Part shown: piece after piece, positions 1-10,300 of the stretch
How positions within the stretch are numbered: the first letter of the stretch is position 1
Layout: the number at the start of each line of letters is the position of its first letter
Origin: Polaribacter sp. IC073
Lineage (GTDB): Bacteria; Bacteroidota; Bacteroidia; Flavobacteriales; Flavobacteriaceae
Direction of reading: 5' to 3'
NCBI RefSeq assembly: GCF_007997075.1
Contig: NZ_VORS01000001.1
Location: 186,001-250,000, forward strand
DNA: 64,000 nt
Position numbers and translations under genes: made by a program
The notes under the pieces: generated by a model
Database searches by the model: none
The model's input: only the letters and a program-made list of their open reading frames with translations
Told to the model about the DNA's origin: nothing

Positions 1-418
1 AAATAGTTCCTACAGTTTCAAAAGAAACTGCTGCTCCGTTTTGTGTAAGTGAATTCACTTTTATATACCCAATTTCATCAGCATTTAATTTGCTAATTCT
101 ATCTCTAACTCTTCTATCTGGATCTTTAATATTTAAAGAACGAACATCCATTTGAGAACCTGGTTGAAATGCATTAAAATACAAATGATAGTATACTTTT
201 GTCAATTCATCTGGCGAATTGTTTGTATAAATTGCTTTCTGTATTCCTTTATATTGATGTTTTTCTACATCTACATCAATATCCATCGTATAATCGATAT
301 GTTGCTGCCAATATGTAGTAAACTTAGCATCTTTTTTTTGCTGATAAGTTGCTTCTTTTGTCTGCGAACAAGAAGTTATCAATGCAATTGTAAAAACTAA
401 AAGTAGGTTTTTTTTCAT
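1..418 (-). CDS. M1 family metallopeptidase, N-terminal fragment (runs off left edge)
   Basis: Open frame from an ATG at 418 with no stop before base 1, so only about 139 codons are visible. The protein starts with a lipoprotein signal ending in ITSCSQ, then a beta-rich stretch (YTMDIDVDVEKHQYKGIQK, VYYHLYFNAFQPGS) typical of the N-terminal domain of Bacteroidota M1 aminopeptidase-like proteins. The zinc motif HExxH would lie outside the window, so activity cannot be judged. It lies downstream of a terminator that closes the neighbouring S8 peptidase unit, so it is probably transcribed separately. Family call rests on the N-terminal domain only. Confidence 0.8.
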   Translation of the reverse strand, partial: MKKNLLLVFTIALITSCSQTKEATYQQKKDAKFTTYWQQHIDYTMDIDVDVEKHQYKGIQKAIYTNNSPDELTKVYYHLYFNAFQPGSQMDVRSLNIKDPDRRVRDRISKLNADEIGYIKVNSLTQNGAAVSFETVGTI

Positions 419-450
419 GTTATAATTGATTAAGTTTGACTATAAAAGTA

Positions 451-481
451 AAAAACAGCGATGATTTCATCGCTGTTTTTT
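451..481 (-). terminator. Intrinsic terminator of the S8 peptidase unit
   Basis: Perfect 9-bp stem CAGCGATGA/TCATCGCTG (456-464 with 467-475) flanked by A and T tracts, so it can work on either strand. It starts just past the stop of the S8 peptidase gene (minus strand). Confidence 0.8.
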
Positions 482-485
482 GAAA

Positions 486-2183
486 TTATTTTTTTCCGTT
501 TACTATTCTATCTGCCATTTTCACAGCATTGTAAGCATTTACCACTCTACCAGATACAGATAAATCTGAAAATGGAACTTTCTCATCTTTCGTTCCTGGC
601 TTAATTACTTCAAAATTAATTTTGATCCCAGAGTTCATTAAAATATGTTTTACCTGACTTGCAGATAATTGCGGATAATATGAACGAACCAAAGCTGCTA
701 CCCCTGCACTAGAAGGTGCTGCCATAGAAGTACCACTAATTGCTTGGTACTCGTCTTTCGGAAAAGTTGCATAAATACCTACACCAGGTGCAAATACATC
801 CACATTCATTTTTCCGTAGTTAGAAAAAGTTGCTGGTAATTTTTCATCATAATGCAAACTCATTGCACCAATGGTTAAAACATTATCAGAAATTTCATTG
901 ACCAAGTCTTCAGAATCATTTGGGTATGTTCTTTCTACATCAATATCTTTACCATCGTTACCTGCAGCATTCACAATTAAAACATCTTTTTTTGCTGCAT
1001 ATTTTATCGCTTCATAAACCCATTGTTTGTTTGGCGAGTATGCTTTACCAAAACTTGTATTGATAACTTTAGCACCATTATCTACTGCATAACGAATTCC
1101 TAAAGCTATGTCTTTATCATGCTCATCTCCGTCTGGCACAACTCTTACCGCCATTATTTTCACATTATTTGCAACGCCGTTTACACCTTTTGCATTGTTT
1201 CTAGAAGCACCTACAATACCAGCAACATGCGTTCCGTGGCTTTCTAAATCTTTAGAACCAATTACATTATTGTTCCCGTAGAATTTATCTGTAATATCAT
1301 ATAAATCGTCCCCTAAAGTTTGGCGTGCATTAAAATCTAAATCGTAACTTTTAGAAGCTTCCTTTCCTTTTTTATAGTCTGCCAATTGTTTTTTATAGTC
1401 TAACAAACCTGCTTCAGACATTCCTCTACCGATCATGTTAGAAACATCTGCAATTTTAGCTGCTAATTGAGCACTTTCTGGTTTTGCACTTTTTAGATTT
1501 TCTACAGAAAGTTCTTTTGTACCCATAAACTGCTTTACTTCTTTAAAATTTTGCTCAACTTGACTAATTCTATCTTCCGTTTGTTGAAGATTGACTAGCT
1601 CTTGTTGGTGAGCAGCAATAGATTTTGTGTGCTTTTCTTTTAATTTTAAGTATTCTTCAAATTCAGTTTTATCAGCATCCGCAATTTCTGAAGCTTTTTT
1701 ATCTCCGAACTTGTCCATTCCTTTTTTAACAATTCTTGTTAATTCTAACTGATCTGCATTTACAATTGTTCCCGCTTTATTTCCTAAGAAATTCCAACCA
1801 TGCATATCATCTACATATCCATTGTTATCGTCATCTTTATTATTACCAGCAATTTCTTTTGGATTAACCCAAGCAACGTCTTTTAAATCTTCATGCTCTA
1901 CATCTATTCCAGAATCTGCAATTGCAACAATAACTGTTGTTCCTTTTTTACCTTCTAAAAATTGATGTGCTTTTGCCACACTCATTCCAGGAATTGAGTC
2001 TGTTTGCAAATCCATATGACTCCAAACTTGCATTTCACTTTCAGATAACACGCTTTTTTTCGCAGGAACATTAATCACGGTATCAGCTCCATTAGGAACC
2101 GGAATTGTGTTTACTGATGTTTTACAACTTGCTAATAAAAATGCAGCTACTGCTGTATAAATAATTGGTTTTAATACGCTCAT
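486..2183 (-). CDS. S8 family (subtilisin-like) serine peptidase lipoprotein
   Basis: 565 aa with a lipobox ending at Cys20 (LLASC), so probably membrane anchored and surface or periplasmic. The catalytic triad is complete: Asp90 in IADSGID, His316 in SHGTHVAG, Ser486 in GTSMAAP; the oxyanion Asn sits in NAAGNDG. About 190 residues, strongly helical and charged (coiled-coil-like), are inserted between the Asp and His blocks, more than in classical subtilisins. Followed after 10 bp by (i.e. downstream of) the MBL hydrolase gene, suggesting one operon. It is clearly paralogous to the RiPP-locus protease at 13206-14870: both share the block DEHDKDIALxIRYAVDNGAK. Confidence 0.93.
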   Translation of the reverse strand: MSVLKPIIYTAVAAFLLASCKTSVNTIPVPNGADTVINVPAKKSVLSESEMQVWSHMDLQTDSIPGMSVAKAHQFLEGKKGTTVIVAIADSGIDVEHEDLKDVAWVNPKEIAGNNKDDDNNGYVDDMHGWNFLGNKAGTIVNADQLELTRIVKKGMDKFGDKKASEIADADKTEFEEYLKLKEKHTKSIAAHQQELVNLQQTEDRISQVEQNFKEVKQFMGTKELSVENLKSAKPESAQLAAKIADVSNMIGRGMSEAGLLDYKKQLADYKKGKEASKSYDLDFNARQTLGDDLYDITDKFYGNNNVIGSKDLESHGTHVAGIVGASRNNAKGVNGVANNVKIMAVRVVPDGDEHDKDIALGIRYAVDNGAKVINTSFGKAYSPNKQWVYEAIKYAAKKDVLIVNAAGNDGKDIDVERTYPNDSEDLVNEISDNVLTIGAMSLHYDEKLPATFSNYGKMNVDVFAPGVGIYATFPKDEYQAISGTSMAAPSSAGVAALVRSYYPQLSASQVKHILMNSGIKINFEVIKPGTKDEKVPFSDLSVSGRVVNAYNAVKMADRIVNGKK

Positions 2184-2193
2184 TTCTCTTCTC

Positions 2194-3039
2194 TTAATTA
2201 AATATATCTGTAAATTTATGTATGTTCTTTAATCGAACTCCCTTTTCTGTATGTTCTACTGTACAAATTTCATTGTACGCATCATGCTCTAGAAAAAGAT
2301 AGTAATTATGGTCTGCTGCTTCATTTAAAAAAGCGGCTTTTTCTTTAATTGTTAATAAAGGTCTTGTGTCATAGCCCATCACATAAGGCAATGGAATGTG
2401 CCCAACGGTTGGTAATAAATCTGCCATAAAAACAATTGTTTTACCTTGATAATTTAATTTTGGTAACATTTGTTTTTCTGTATGACCATCCATAAACAAA
2501 ACATTAAAACCAATTTGATCTATCGCATTTCTATGGATAAAATTTAATTGTCCGCTTTCTTTTATAGGATTGATATTCTCTTTTAAAAACGATGCTTTTT
2601 CTCTTGGATTTGGTTCTGTTGCCCATTGCCAATGTTTGTCATTAGACCAAAATTTCGCGTTTTTAAAAGCGGGTTGTAAAAGTGTTTTTTCAGAATTCCA
2701 TTCAATGACACCTCCACAATGATCAAAATGCAAATGTGTTAAAAAAACATCTGTAACATCATCTCGATGAAAACCATGTTTTTTCAAAGAACTGTCTAAA
2801 GAGAAGTCTCCAAAAAGATAATAATAACCAAAAAACTTATCTGATTGCTTTGCACCTAAGCCTGTATCTATTAAGATAAGACGCTCTCCATCTTCAATAA
2901 GCATACAACGCATGCTCATATCAATTAAATTATTTGAATCGGCAGGGTTTGTTTTTTGCCAAATAGTTTTAGGAACAACACCAAACATTGCACCACCATC
3001 TAACTTAAATTTTCCTGTTTCAATTGGGTAAATCTTCAT
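2194..3039 (-). CDS. MBL-fold metallo-hydrolase
   Basis: 281 aa cytoplasmic protein with the metallo-beta-lactamase motif THLHFDHCGG (HxHxDH), a preceding LIDTGLG strand and downstream metal ligands in MDGHTEKQ and FMADL. Length and layout resemble the AHL-lactonase/quorum-quenching type branch of the fold, but substrate cannot be read from sequence; other members hydrolyse unrelated esters and thioesters. First gene of a two-gene minus-strand unit with the S8 peptidase (10-bp gap). Confidence 0.85.
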   Translation of the reverse strand: MKIYPIETGKFKLDGGAMFGVVPKTIWQKTNPADSNNLIDMSMRCMLIEDGERLILIDTGLGAKQSDKFFGYYYLFGDFSLDSSLKKHGFHRDDVTDVFLTHLHFDHCGGVIEWNSEKTLLQPAFKNAKFWSNDKHWQWATEPNPREKASFLKENINPIKESGQLNFIHRNAIDQIGFNVLFMDGHTEKQMLPKLNYQGKTIVFMADLLPTVGHIPLPYVMGYDTRPLLTIKEKAAFLNEAADHNYYLFLEHDAYNEICTVEHTEKGVRLKNIHKFTDIFN

Positions 3040-3200
3040 TTTTTAAGAAATTAAAAAATCATTAAAAATTACTCTAAACTAATAATTTAATGACCTATTT
3101 AACAATAAACTACAAAAATGTTTTTTATAGCTTACAAATATGAAGAAAAAAGGTTGATTTTCTGTTAATAAAAATCTAATTCTTAAGAAGCAATGCCTCG

Positions 3201-3347
3201 TTATTTATCTCTTTTAGAAACTTTAATTCTACTTAACAATTTTGCGCCTTTAACAATAACAAATGCTGCGATTGCCATTCCTAAAATAACAAACAACAAT
3301 TCGCTGTTTAAAACACGTTCTAATAGTAACGTTTGAAATAACATCAT
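3201..3347 (-). CDS. Small single-pass membrane protein (48 aa)
   Basis: A short frame opening with two consecutive ATGs. The peptide has a leading helix (LFQTLLLERVLN), a hydrophobic segment ELLFVILGMAIAAFVIVKGA and a basic tail (SRIKVSKRDK), so it looks like a single-pass membrane protein with a positive-inside C terminus. It lies between the pbpC and MBL genes in the same direction. No family recognised; coding status rests on the coherent membrane-protein composition and would need conservation in relatives. Confidence 0.5.
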   Translation of the reverse strand: MMLFQTLLLERVLNSELLFVILGMAIAAFVIVKGAKLLSRIKVSKRDK

Positions 3348-3463
3348 GGTGAGAATCTACTGGGTGCAGTCGTAAAAATATACTTACAAGATCTCTAAAA
3401 TTTTCTATTTCAATAAATCACACATAAATTTAGTTGATGCGTAACAAAAAACCTTTAAACGAA

Positions 3464-5854
3464 TTACTCTTTTACAATTATTTGTTGGCGAACTTCATCC
3501 CCAAAATTATCGGTAACAGAGATAATATAATCTCCTATTTCTAAAGAGACAGAAAACTCGTTTATTTCTTTAGTGGTTCCTAAATACGTGTCATTTACAT
3601 ACCAGAACAAAGTAGCTTCACTATTAGAATGGGCCACTTTTAAAATAATTTCATTCTTTTTGCCGTCAAAACCTTTTGGTAAAAAAATGGTACTTTTTTC
3701 TGTTGGATAGATAAACTTCATCGCATTTTTATTCCCCCCCAGACAATCATTTCTAAATTTTGGTAATGATTTATAAAACGGATTTTTATCTTTATAATAA
3801 TACTCCATTAATGGTGGCAACACAAACCAAGATTTCTGCTTGATGTTCTCTAAACGTTCGCAAGAAGTATTTACTTGATAATTTTCTGAAATGCCTACAT
3901 TTACCAAAATATGAAACGGACAAGCTTTTGTTTTTAAACCCGCATTTTGAACAAATTCCAATGATTTCTCTTCGCAATTTTCTGTCGCTCTGTAACCGCT
4001 TTTATTACAGGTTTCGATCTCAGTCATTTCATCAAATGGTTTTTCAAACCATGCTGCTTTTGGTAATTTATCAAAAACATCAAACAAAATAGGTGCAGCA
4101 GTCTGCACACCAACCAAACCGGGTCTTCCTTCTCCATCTGCATTTCCTACCCAAACACCAACCACAAAATCTTTGGTGGTACCAATTGCCCAAGCATCTC
4201 TAAAACCAAAACTCGTTCCGGTTTTCCAAGCAATTTGTTTTGATGAATCGAAAAATTCCCAATTTTGGTCTGCATTTGGTCTGTTTACATCTTTCAAACT
4301 CTCGAAAGTTAAATAGATAGAAGCCGCATCAAAAATTATTTTTTCTGATGTTTTTTGCCCAAAATCAATCTTTTTATTTCCATAAAAGGTAGGTTCACAA
4401 AACTCATTTTTAAAATATCTACTAGAATTTTGGGTATAATGATTTACTGTTGATGCCATCGATGCGTAACTTTTACATAAATCCCACAAATTACTTTCTG
4501 CTCCTCCTAAAGCCAATGTCAATCCGTAATAATTCGGGTTTTCCTTTAAATCTTTTAGCTTTAATTTCTGTAAATAATCATGAAACTTCTCCAGTCCAAA
4601 ATCTTGTAACATTCTTACGGTTGGCACGTTTAAAGATTTAGACAATGCCAATTTTGCTGAAACTGCTCCTGCATATTTTTTATCAAAGTTTTCTGGTTGA
4701 TAACTTCCAAAGTTTGTAGGTACATCTGCAACCAACATATTAGGTAATAAGTCTCCAGCGTCTAACATGGCAGCGTATAAAAACGGTTTTAAAATACTTC
4801 CTGTACTTCTTGGTTTGTCTACAACATCTACATCTTTTTGATGTTTAATATCTGTTGGCGAATTACCAACATAACTTAAAACTTGTCTTGTTTTTACATC
4901 TAAAACCAACACAGAAATATTATAAATTCCGTTTTTATTGATTTGATTGTAATGGTTTTTCACAATGGTATTTGCTTGATTTTGAAGGTTTTTATCGATT
5001 GTAGTTTTTACGAATTCGCCTTTTTTTTCTTTATTAATTTTCTGCAATAAATGTGTTGCTATTTGCGGAAGTGGATAGGGTTTTTGTGGCAATTCTTCTA
5101 GAACTGATAATTCATAAGTTAAAGAGTCTATTACTTTTTTAGCAAGCAATTTTTGCAACAAACGGTTTCTTTTTACCAATAATTTTTGTTGATTTTTCCC
5201 TGGGTAAATCAGGTTTGGTGCATTTGGTAAAACGGCTAAGGTTGCAGATTCTGCCCAAGATAATTGGGATGCATTTCTATTAAAATACCTCCAAGCAGCA
5301 GCATCTAAACCTACTACATTCCCGCCAAAAGGCGCATTAGAGCTCCAAAAAGAAATAATTTTTTCTTTAGAAAATCGAAACTCTAAACGTGTCGCAAAAA
5401 TTAATTCTTTTATCTTTTCGAAATAGGTTCTAGATCTGTTGTCTCTACTTAATCGAATTACCTGTTGTGTAATGGTACTTCCGCCTCTCTTTACACTTCC
5501 TGCTTGTATATTTTGCTTGAATGCTTTAAAAATAGAAACCGGATTAAACCCAGGATGTTTATAAAAATGTTCATCTTCAAACTGAATTAAACAGGTTTTA
5601 AACTTCTGTGGAACCGAATCGTTATGAGGAAATCGCCATTGCCCATCTTTAGCAATTAACGCACCTAATAACTCATTATTCTTACTTGTAATTACAGTAG
5701 ATGTTGGCTTTGTAAACATTTTGGTTGGCAAACAAAATGCATAGAATATCAGTAAAACAACTACTACTATTGTTTTCTTCTTATGACGTTTTATGTAGTT
5801 TATTCCTTTCAAAATTTTGATGTATTTGTGTCTTTTTTTAAGCCCAATTGTCAT
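3464..5854 (-). CDS. pbpC: Penicillin-binding protein 1C (transglycosylase/transpeptidase)
   Basis: Bifunctional peptidoglycan synthase. After a basic N terminus and one membrane segment (TIVVVVLLIFYAFCLP) comes a GT51 transglycosylase domain (EDEHFYKHPGF, RGGSTITQQ), then a penicillin-binding transpeptidase domain with SxxK in RSTGSILKPF and KTG in AWKTGTSFGFRDAW, and a C-terminal PBP1C (BiPBP_C-like) domain. Start is uncertain: the frame stays open to 5941, but residues upstream of the ATG at 5854 are translated from the repeat array, and that ATG itself is in the last repeat copy. A TTG at 5812 (KGINYIKRH...) is the first candidate in unique DNA. Works with alpha-2-macroglobulin upstream, a known yfhM/pbpC pairing. 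Confidence 0.93.
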   Translation of the reverse strand: MTIGLKKRHKYIKILKGINYIKRHKKKTIVVVVLLIFYAFCLPTKMFTKPTSTVITSKNNELLGALIAKDGQWRFPHNDSVPQKFKTCLIQFEDEHFYKHPGFNPVSIFKAFKQNIQAGSVKRGGSTITQQVIRLSRDNRSRTYFEKIKELIFATRLEFRFSKEKIISFWSSNAPFGGNVVGLDAAAWRYFNRNASQLSWAESATLAVLPNAPNLIYPGKNQQKLLVKRNRLLQKLLAKKVIDSLTYELSVLEELPQKPYPLPQIATHLLQKINKEKKGEFVKTTIDKNLQNQANTIVKNHYNQINKNGIYNISVLVLDVKTRQVLSYVGNSPTDIKHQKDVDVVDKPRSTGSILKPFLYAAMLDAGDLLPNMLVADVPTNFGSYQPENFDKKYAGAVSAKLALSKSLNVPTVRMLQDFGLEKFHDYLQKLKLKDLKENPNYYGLTLALGGAESNLWDLCKSYASMASTVNHYTQNSSRYFKNEFCEPTFYGNKKIDFGQKTSEKIIFDAASIYLTFESLKDVNRPNADQNWEFFDSSKQIAWKTGTSFGFRDAWAIGTTKDFVVGVWVGNADGEGRPGLVGVQTAAPILFDVFDKLPKAAWFEKPFDEMTEIETCNKSGYRATENCEEKSLEFVQNAGLKTKACPFHILVNVGISENYQVNTSCERLENIKQKSWFVLPPLMEYYYKDKNPFYKSLPKFRNDCLGGNKNAMKFIYPTEKSTIFLPKGFDGKKNEIILKVAHSNSEATLFWYVNDTYLGTTKEINEFSVSLEIGDYIISVTDNFGDEVRQQIIVKE

Positions 5855-7245
5855 TTCGAAATGAGCCTTTTTAGGCGATTGAAAAATCTCACATTTTAAT
5901 AACGGTTTAGATTCCTCTTTCTGCGTCATTCGGAATGACAATCACACTTCTATTTTCAGTTCCAATTGTCATTTCGAAATGAGCCTTTTCAGGCGATTGA
6001 GAAACCTCACATTTTAATAACGATTTAGATTCCTCTTCCTACGTCATTCGGAATAACAATCACACTTCTATTTTCAATTTCAATTGTCATTTCGAAATGA
6101 GCCTTTTTAGGCGATTGAGAAACCTCACATTTTAATAACGATTTAGATTCCTCTTCCTGCGTCATTCGGAATGACAATCACACTTCTATTTTCAATTCCA
6201 ATTGTCATTTCGAAATGAGCCTTTTTAGGCGATTGAGAAACCTCATATTTTAATAACGATTTAAATTCCTCTTCCTACGTCATTCGCAATGACAATCAAA
6301 CTTCTATTTTCAATCCAATTGTCATTTCGAAATGAACCTTTTCAGGTGATTGAGAAATCTTACATTTTGATAATAGTTTAGATTCCTCTTCCTGCGTCAT
6401 TCGGAATGACAATCACACTTCTATTTTCAAGCCCAATTGTCATTTCGAAATAAGCCTTTTTAGGCGATTGAGAAATCTCACATTTTAATAACGATTTAGA
6501 TTCCTCTTCCTACGTCATTCGGAATGACAATCACACTTCTATTTTCAATTCCAATTGTCATTTCGAAATGAGCCTTTTCGGCGATTGAGAAATCTTACAT
6601 TTTGATAACAGTTTAGATTCCTCTTCCTGCGTCATTCGGAATGACAATCATACTTCTATTTTTAAGCCCAATTGTCATTTCGAAATGAACCTTTTTAGGC
6701 GATTGAGAAATCTCACATTTTAATAACGATTTAAATTCCTCTTTCTGCGTCATTCGGAATGACAATCACACTTCTATTTTCAATTCCAATTGTCATTTCG
6801 AAATGAGCCTTTTTAGGCGATTGAGAAACCTCATATTTTAATAACGATTTAAATTCCTCTTCCTACGTCATTAGGAATGACAATCACACTTCTATTTTCA
6901 AGCCCAATTGTCATTTCGAAATGAGCCTTTTTAGGCGATTGAGAAATCTCACATTTTAATAACGATTTAGATTCCTCTTCCTACGTCATTCGGAATGATA
7001 ATCACACTTCTATTTTCAATTCCAATTGTCATTTCGAAATGAGCCTTTTCAGGCGATTGAGAAATCTCACATTTTAATAACGATTTAGATTCCTCTTCCT
7101 ACGTCATTCGGAATGACAATCACACTTCTATTTTCAATTCCAATTGTCATTTCGAATTGAGCCTTTTTAGGCGATTGAGAAATCTCACATTTTAATAACG
7201 ATTTAGACTCCTCTTCCTACGTCATTCGGAATGACAATCATATTA
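5841..7245. repeat. Tandem array of 12 imperfect ~118-bp repeats
   Basis: Twelve copies of a unit with a nearly constant 116-118-bp period; the GTCATTTCGAA block recurs near 5850, 5968, 6086, 6204, 6320, 6438, 6556, 6673, 6791, 6909, 7027 and 7145. Each unit opens with ATTGTCATTTCG, contains the 14-base palindrome TCATTTCGAAATGA, and closes with CGGAATGACAAT, the inverted form of the opening, so each can fold back on itself. Copies differ by scattered substitutions; junctions alternate between ...TTCAATTCC and ...TTCAAGCCC, and copies 5-6 resemble 7-8, pointing to growth by unequal crossing-over. No protein-like frame runs through it. The left edge enters the open frame of pbpC. Confidence 0.95.
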
Positions 7246-7261
7246 TTATCTATATTACTAG

Positions 7262-7316
7262 GTAGCAAGCAATCTCCAACCTTAAATCAAAGATTGTTTC
7301 GTTCCTCCCAATGACG
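7262..7316. repeat. Dispersed hairpin element (AGATTG...TTCGTTCCTC...AATGAC type)
   Basis: GCAATCT at 7269-7275 pairs with AGATTGT at 7291-7297, followed by TTCGTTCCTCCCAATGACG. Related words occur at 54426-54450 and, as a full 15-bp hairpin, at 62620-62663, so this is one member of an interspersed family. It lies just past the stop of the alpha-2-macroglobulin gene and borders the tandem array. Confidence 0.6.
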
Positions 7317-7321
7317 TTTGA

Positions 7322-10300
7322 CTACTTAATCACTTCAATCCAACGTCCTTTAGTTTTTACTAAATAATCGTTATCATACATCGCTTCCACTTGAACTCCT
7401 GGTAAATAATAATTTCCTAAATAGGCCGCATTCAATAAAACAGTAAAGGTTTTTGTTGCTGGTTTTTTAGATTGCTGATTCAAATCGAAATAGAAATTTA
7501 CACGATCATCTCTAATATCAGTGTACCGTGCTTCACTTTTTATCGAAGTTCCAAAATCAGTAAAACGGGTGTTTACAATTTCCCAACCAGAAGGAAAAAC
7601 CTGTGTTAACGCAATGTCTTTTACACTTTCATTTTTAGGATTGCTAACTGTTATTTTTGCAACAAAATCCTGACCTTGTTTCAACTCATTTATATTGATT
7701 GATTTTCCTTTCAAATCGATATACTGAACAGCAACACTTAAACCTCTACTTTCAGAAATTTCATCACCTAAAGGCAATTGCCCAGAATTGATGATTCTTG
7801 CAAAAACAATATTATTTTCATCATTTTCTATACGGATAGAATTTTCACCTTTTTTCACTTTTAAAGTTCTTTGAACCAACGAACTTTGTGTTTTTATAGC
7901 CACCTTATTTCCATCATTTATGTACTTTAAATTAATTGCTTTTCCTCCGTTTTTAACCACCATTTTTCCGATTGCTAACAAACTATATGCGGTAGACTGT
8001 GTGCTCATCCATTTATTACTAGACAACTCTTTTGCGATAGATTTTGCTACATCTTTGGTGTCTTTATGATTGGTTATTAACATCGTTTCTAAAGCCATTG
8101 CCCGGTTTCTATCTACAGAACCATAAGAGTAATAATTGTATTTAGAAGTACTAAAATTAATATTTGTAGTACTCATAATTTCTTTACTCGCTTCTTTTTG
8201 ACCTGCCAAGGCATACGCTGCAGCCAATCGCCATTTTGCTTCATTCGAAATTTGCTTAAACTCTCGCATTCTATTCATGGCAGACAAATCTGCACTTCCT
8301 GCTAAGGCCAGCGTATATAATCTGTAAGCTTGTGCTAAATCTGTATAATTATTTCTATAATCTGGTCTCCAATTTCTTGCTGCATTTTTCTGATATCTAA
8401 TAAAATCACTTTTAAATGTTAACGGTAAAACAAAGCCTTTTTTTGCAGCTTCTAACATAAAATGACCTGCGTACGTTGTACCCCAATCATCTGTTTCGTT
8501 CTCTCCAAGCCAATAACTTAAACCTCCATTTGCTTGTTGAAAGTTTCCTAATCGTTTCATTCCGTTTTCTATATTTTCTTGAACTTGACGTTTTTTATCT
8601 GCAGTTAAATCGAAAATATCATTCAAAAATAATTGAGGAAAAACACTTGAAGTTGTTTGTTCTACACAACCATGCGGATACTGAATTAAATAGGCTAGTC
8701 TTCCCGAAAAATTGATTGGCGGAATGGTAGACAGTTCTAAAATTGCAGTGTTAGAATCTACGACTCCAAAGGTGTTAAAGTTGATCGTTTCTGTTTGTTT
8801 TCCTTTAATAGTTACATCAATAACTTTAGAAGTCATCGGATTCGGGTTTATAACATCTAATTCAACTTTATAAGATGCTTTTTCTCCGTTTCCACTCGCA
8901 ATAATTTCAACTGTATTGATGCCATTTGCTTTTAAAACATCCAACTCAAAATACACCATTTTTTCATCTGGCTTCTCAAAATTTATTGTTTGAGATTTGT
9001 TTCCAACAACAGAAACTCCGTTGGAAGTTTTTACTTCTACAGTAACATTCTTTACTTTTTTATCCATTGCAAAAATGGTAATTGGTAAGGTCACTTTTTC
9101 CTTTGGTGATAATTTTCTTGGCAATGTAGCCAACACCATTAAAGGTTTCTTAACCGGAACTGTTTTTTCTACATTTCCAAAGGCTTCATTTTTCACATCA
9201 CCAGCGATCACCATTGTTCTCACAGAACCAATATAATTTGGTAAGGTAATTTTGTGCGAAGTTATTTTTCCTTTTTCTAAATAAAACGGACCTAAAAAAT
9301 GTACTACAGGTTTAAACCTGTTGGCTTTTCGACTTTTTCCTTTCGCTAAATCCCCATCTCCACCAATGGCAAAAACTTGATCGATACTCCCAGAATACGC
9401 TCCAATGACATCATCAAAAATATCCCAGGTTTTTACACCCAAAGCTTCTCTTGCATAGAAAACATCAAATGCATTCGGCGTTTTAAATCGTGTTAAATCT
9501 AACAAACCTTCTTCTACAACTGCCAAAGTATAGGTCATTGGTTTGTTGTTTTTTTCTAAAACTTTTACAACAAACTCTTTTTCGGGTTGCAATTCATCTG
9601 GCATTGAAATTTGTGGTTCTAGTTTAGTCGATTTGTCTTCTACCAAAAGCGGAATAATACCAAATAATCGTATTGGTAAATCGTTTTCTAAAACTTGATG
9701 CGGTTGTAATAAAGAAATATTTACAAACACATTTGGGGCCATATTTTTATGGATCGGAATTTCTACAGAAGTGGTTCCTTTTTTAGTTTCTACCCATTTT
9801 GTTTCCAACACTTTCGTGCCATTTTCGATACTAATCAATGCACGTCCTTTGCTTCCTGAAGGAAACGTAATTTTAGCAGTTTCACCCACATTGTAGGTTT
9901 CTTTATCTGCAGAAAAAATCAACATTTTTGCAGCTTCTTTATCACCCGAAGTCGAATTTTGCCACCAGTTCTTATAGAAATAAGCTGTTCTACCAGTTGC
10001 ATGACCACTTTTTTTATCAAGAACTCTTATTAAAAAACGACCTCTGTCTTTCTCCGGAATGTTCAAACGGAAACTTCCTTTTCCTTTTGAATTTGTGCTA
10101 ATTTTTAAAGTTTTGTATTTATTCTGATAACTGCTAGCAGTATACCTAGATAAATTATCATCAGCAGCACTCCACCACCAACGCCACTGAATTTGATAAA
10201 CTTCAACCTCAACTTCATCTCTTTGAATCGGATTTCCTTCTTCATCTACAGAAACCACAGAAAAAGTCTGATTTTCATCTGTAAAAAAAGAACCATATCT

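Noticed and set aside
152..400. Plus-strand frame of 82 codons
   Set aside because: It mirrors the M1 peptidase fragment on the minus strand, which has a lipoprotein signal and family sequence.
2194..3039. Quorum-quenching lactonase as a firm call
   Set aside because: The MBL motif is clear, but substrate specificity cannot be read from the sequence.
5855..5941. N-terminal 29 residues of the longest pbpC frame
   Set aside because: They are translated from repeat DNA and have no likeness to PBP1C N termini.
5841..7245. CRISPR array
   Set aside because: The period is regular, but the unit is ~118 bp and nearly the whole unit is repeated; there are no unique spacers and no cas genes.
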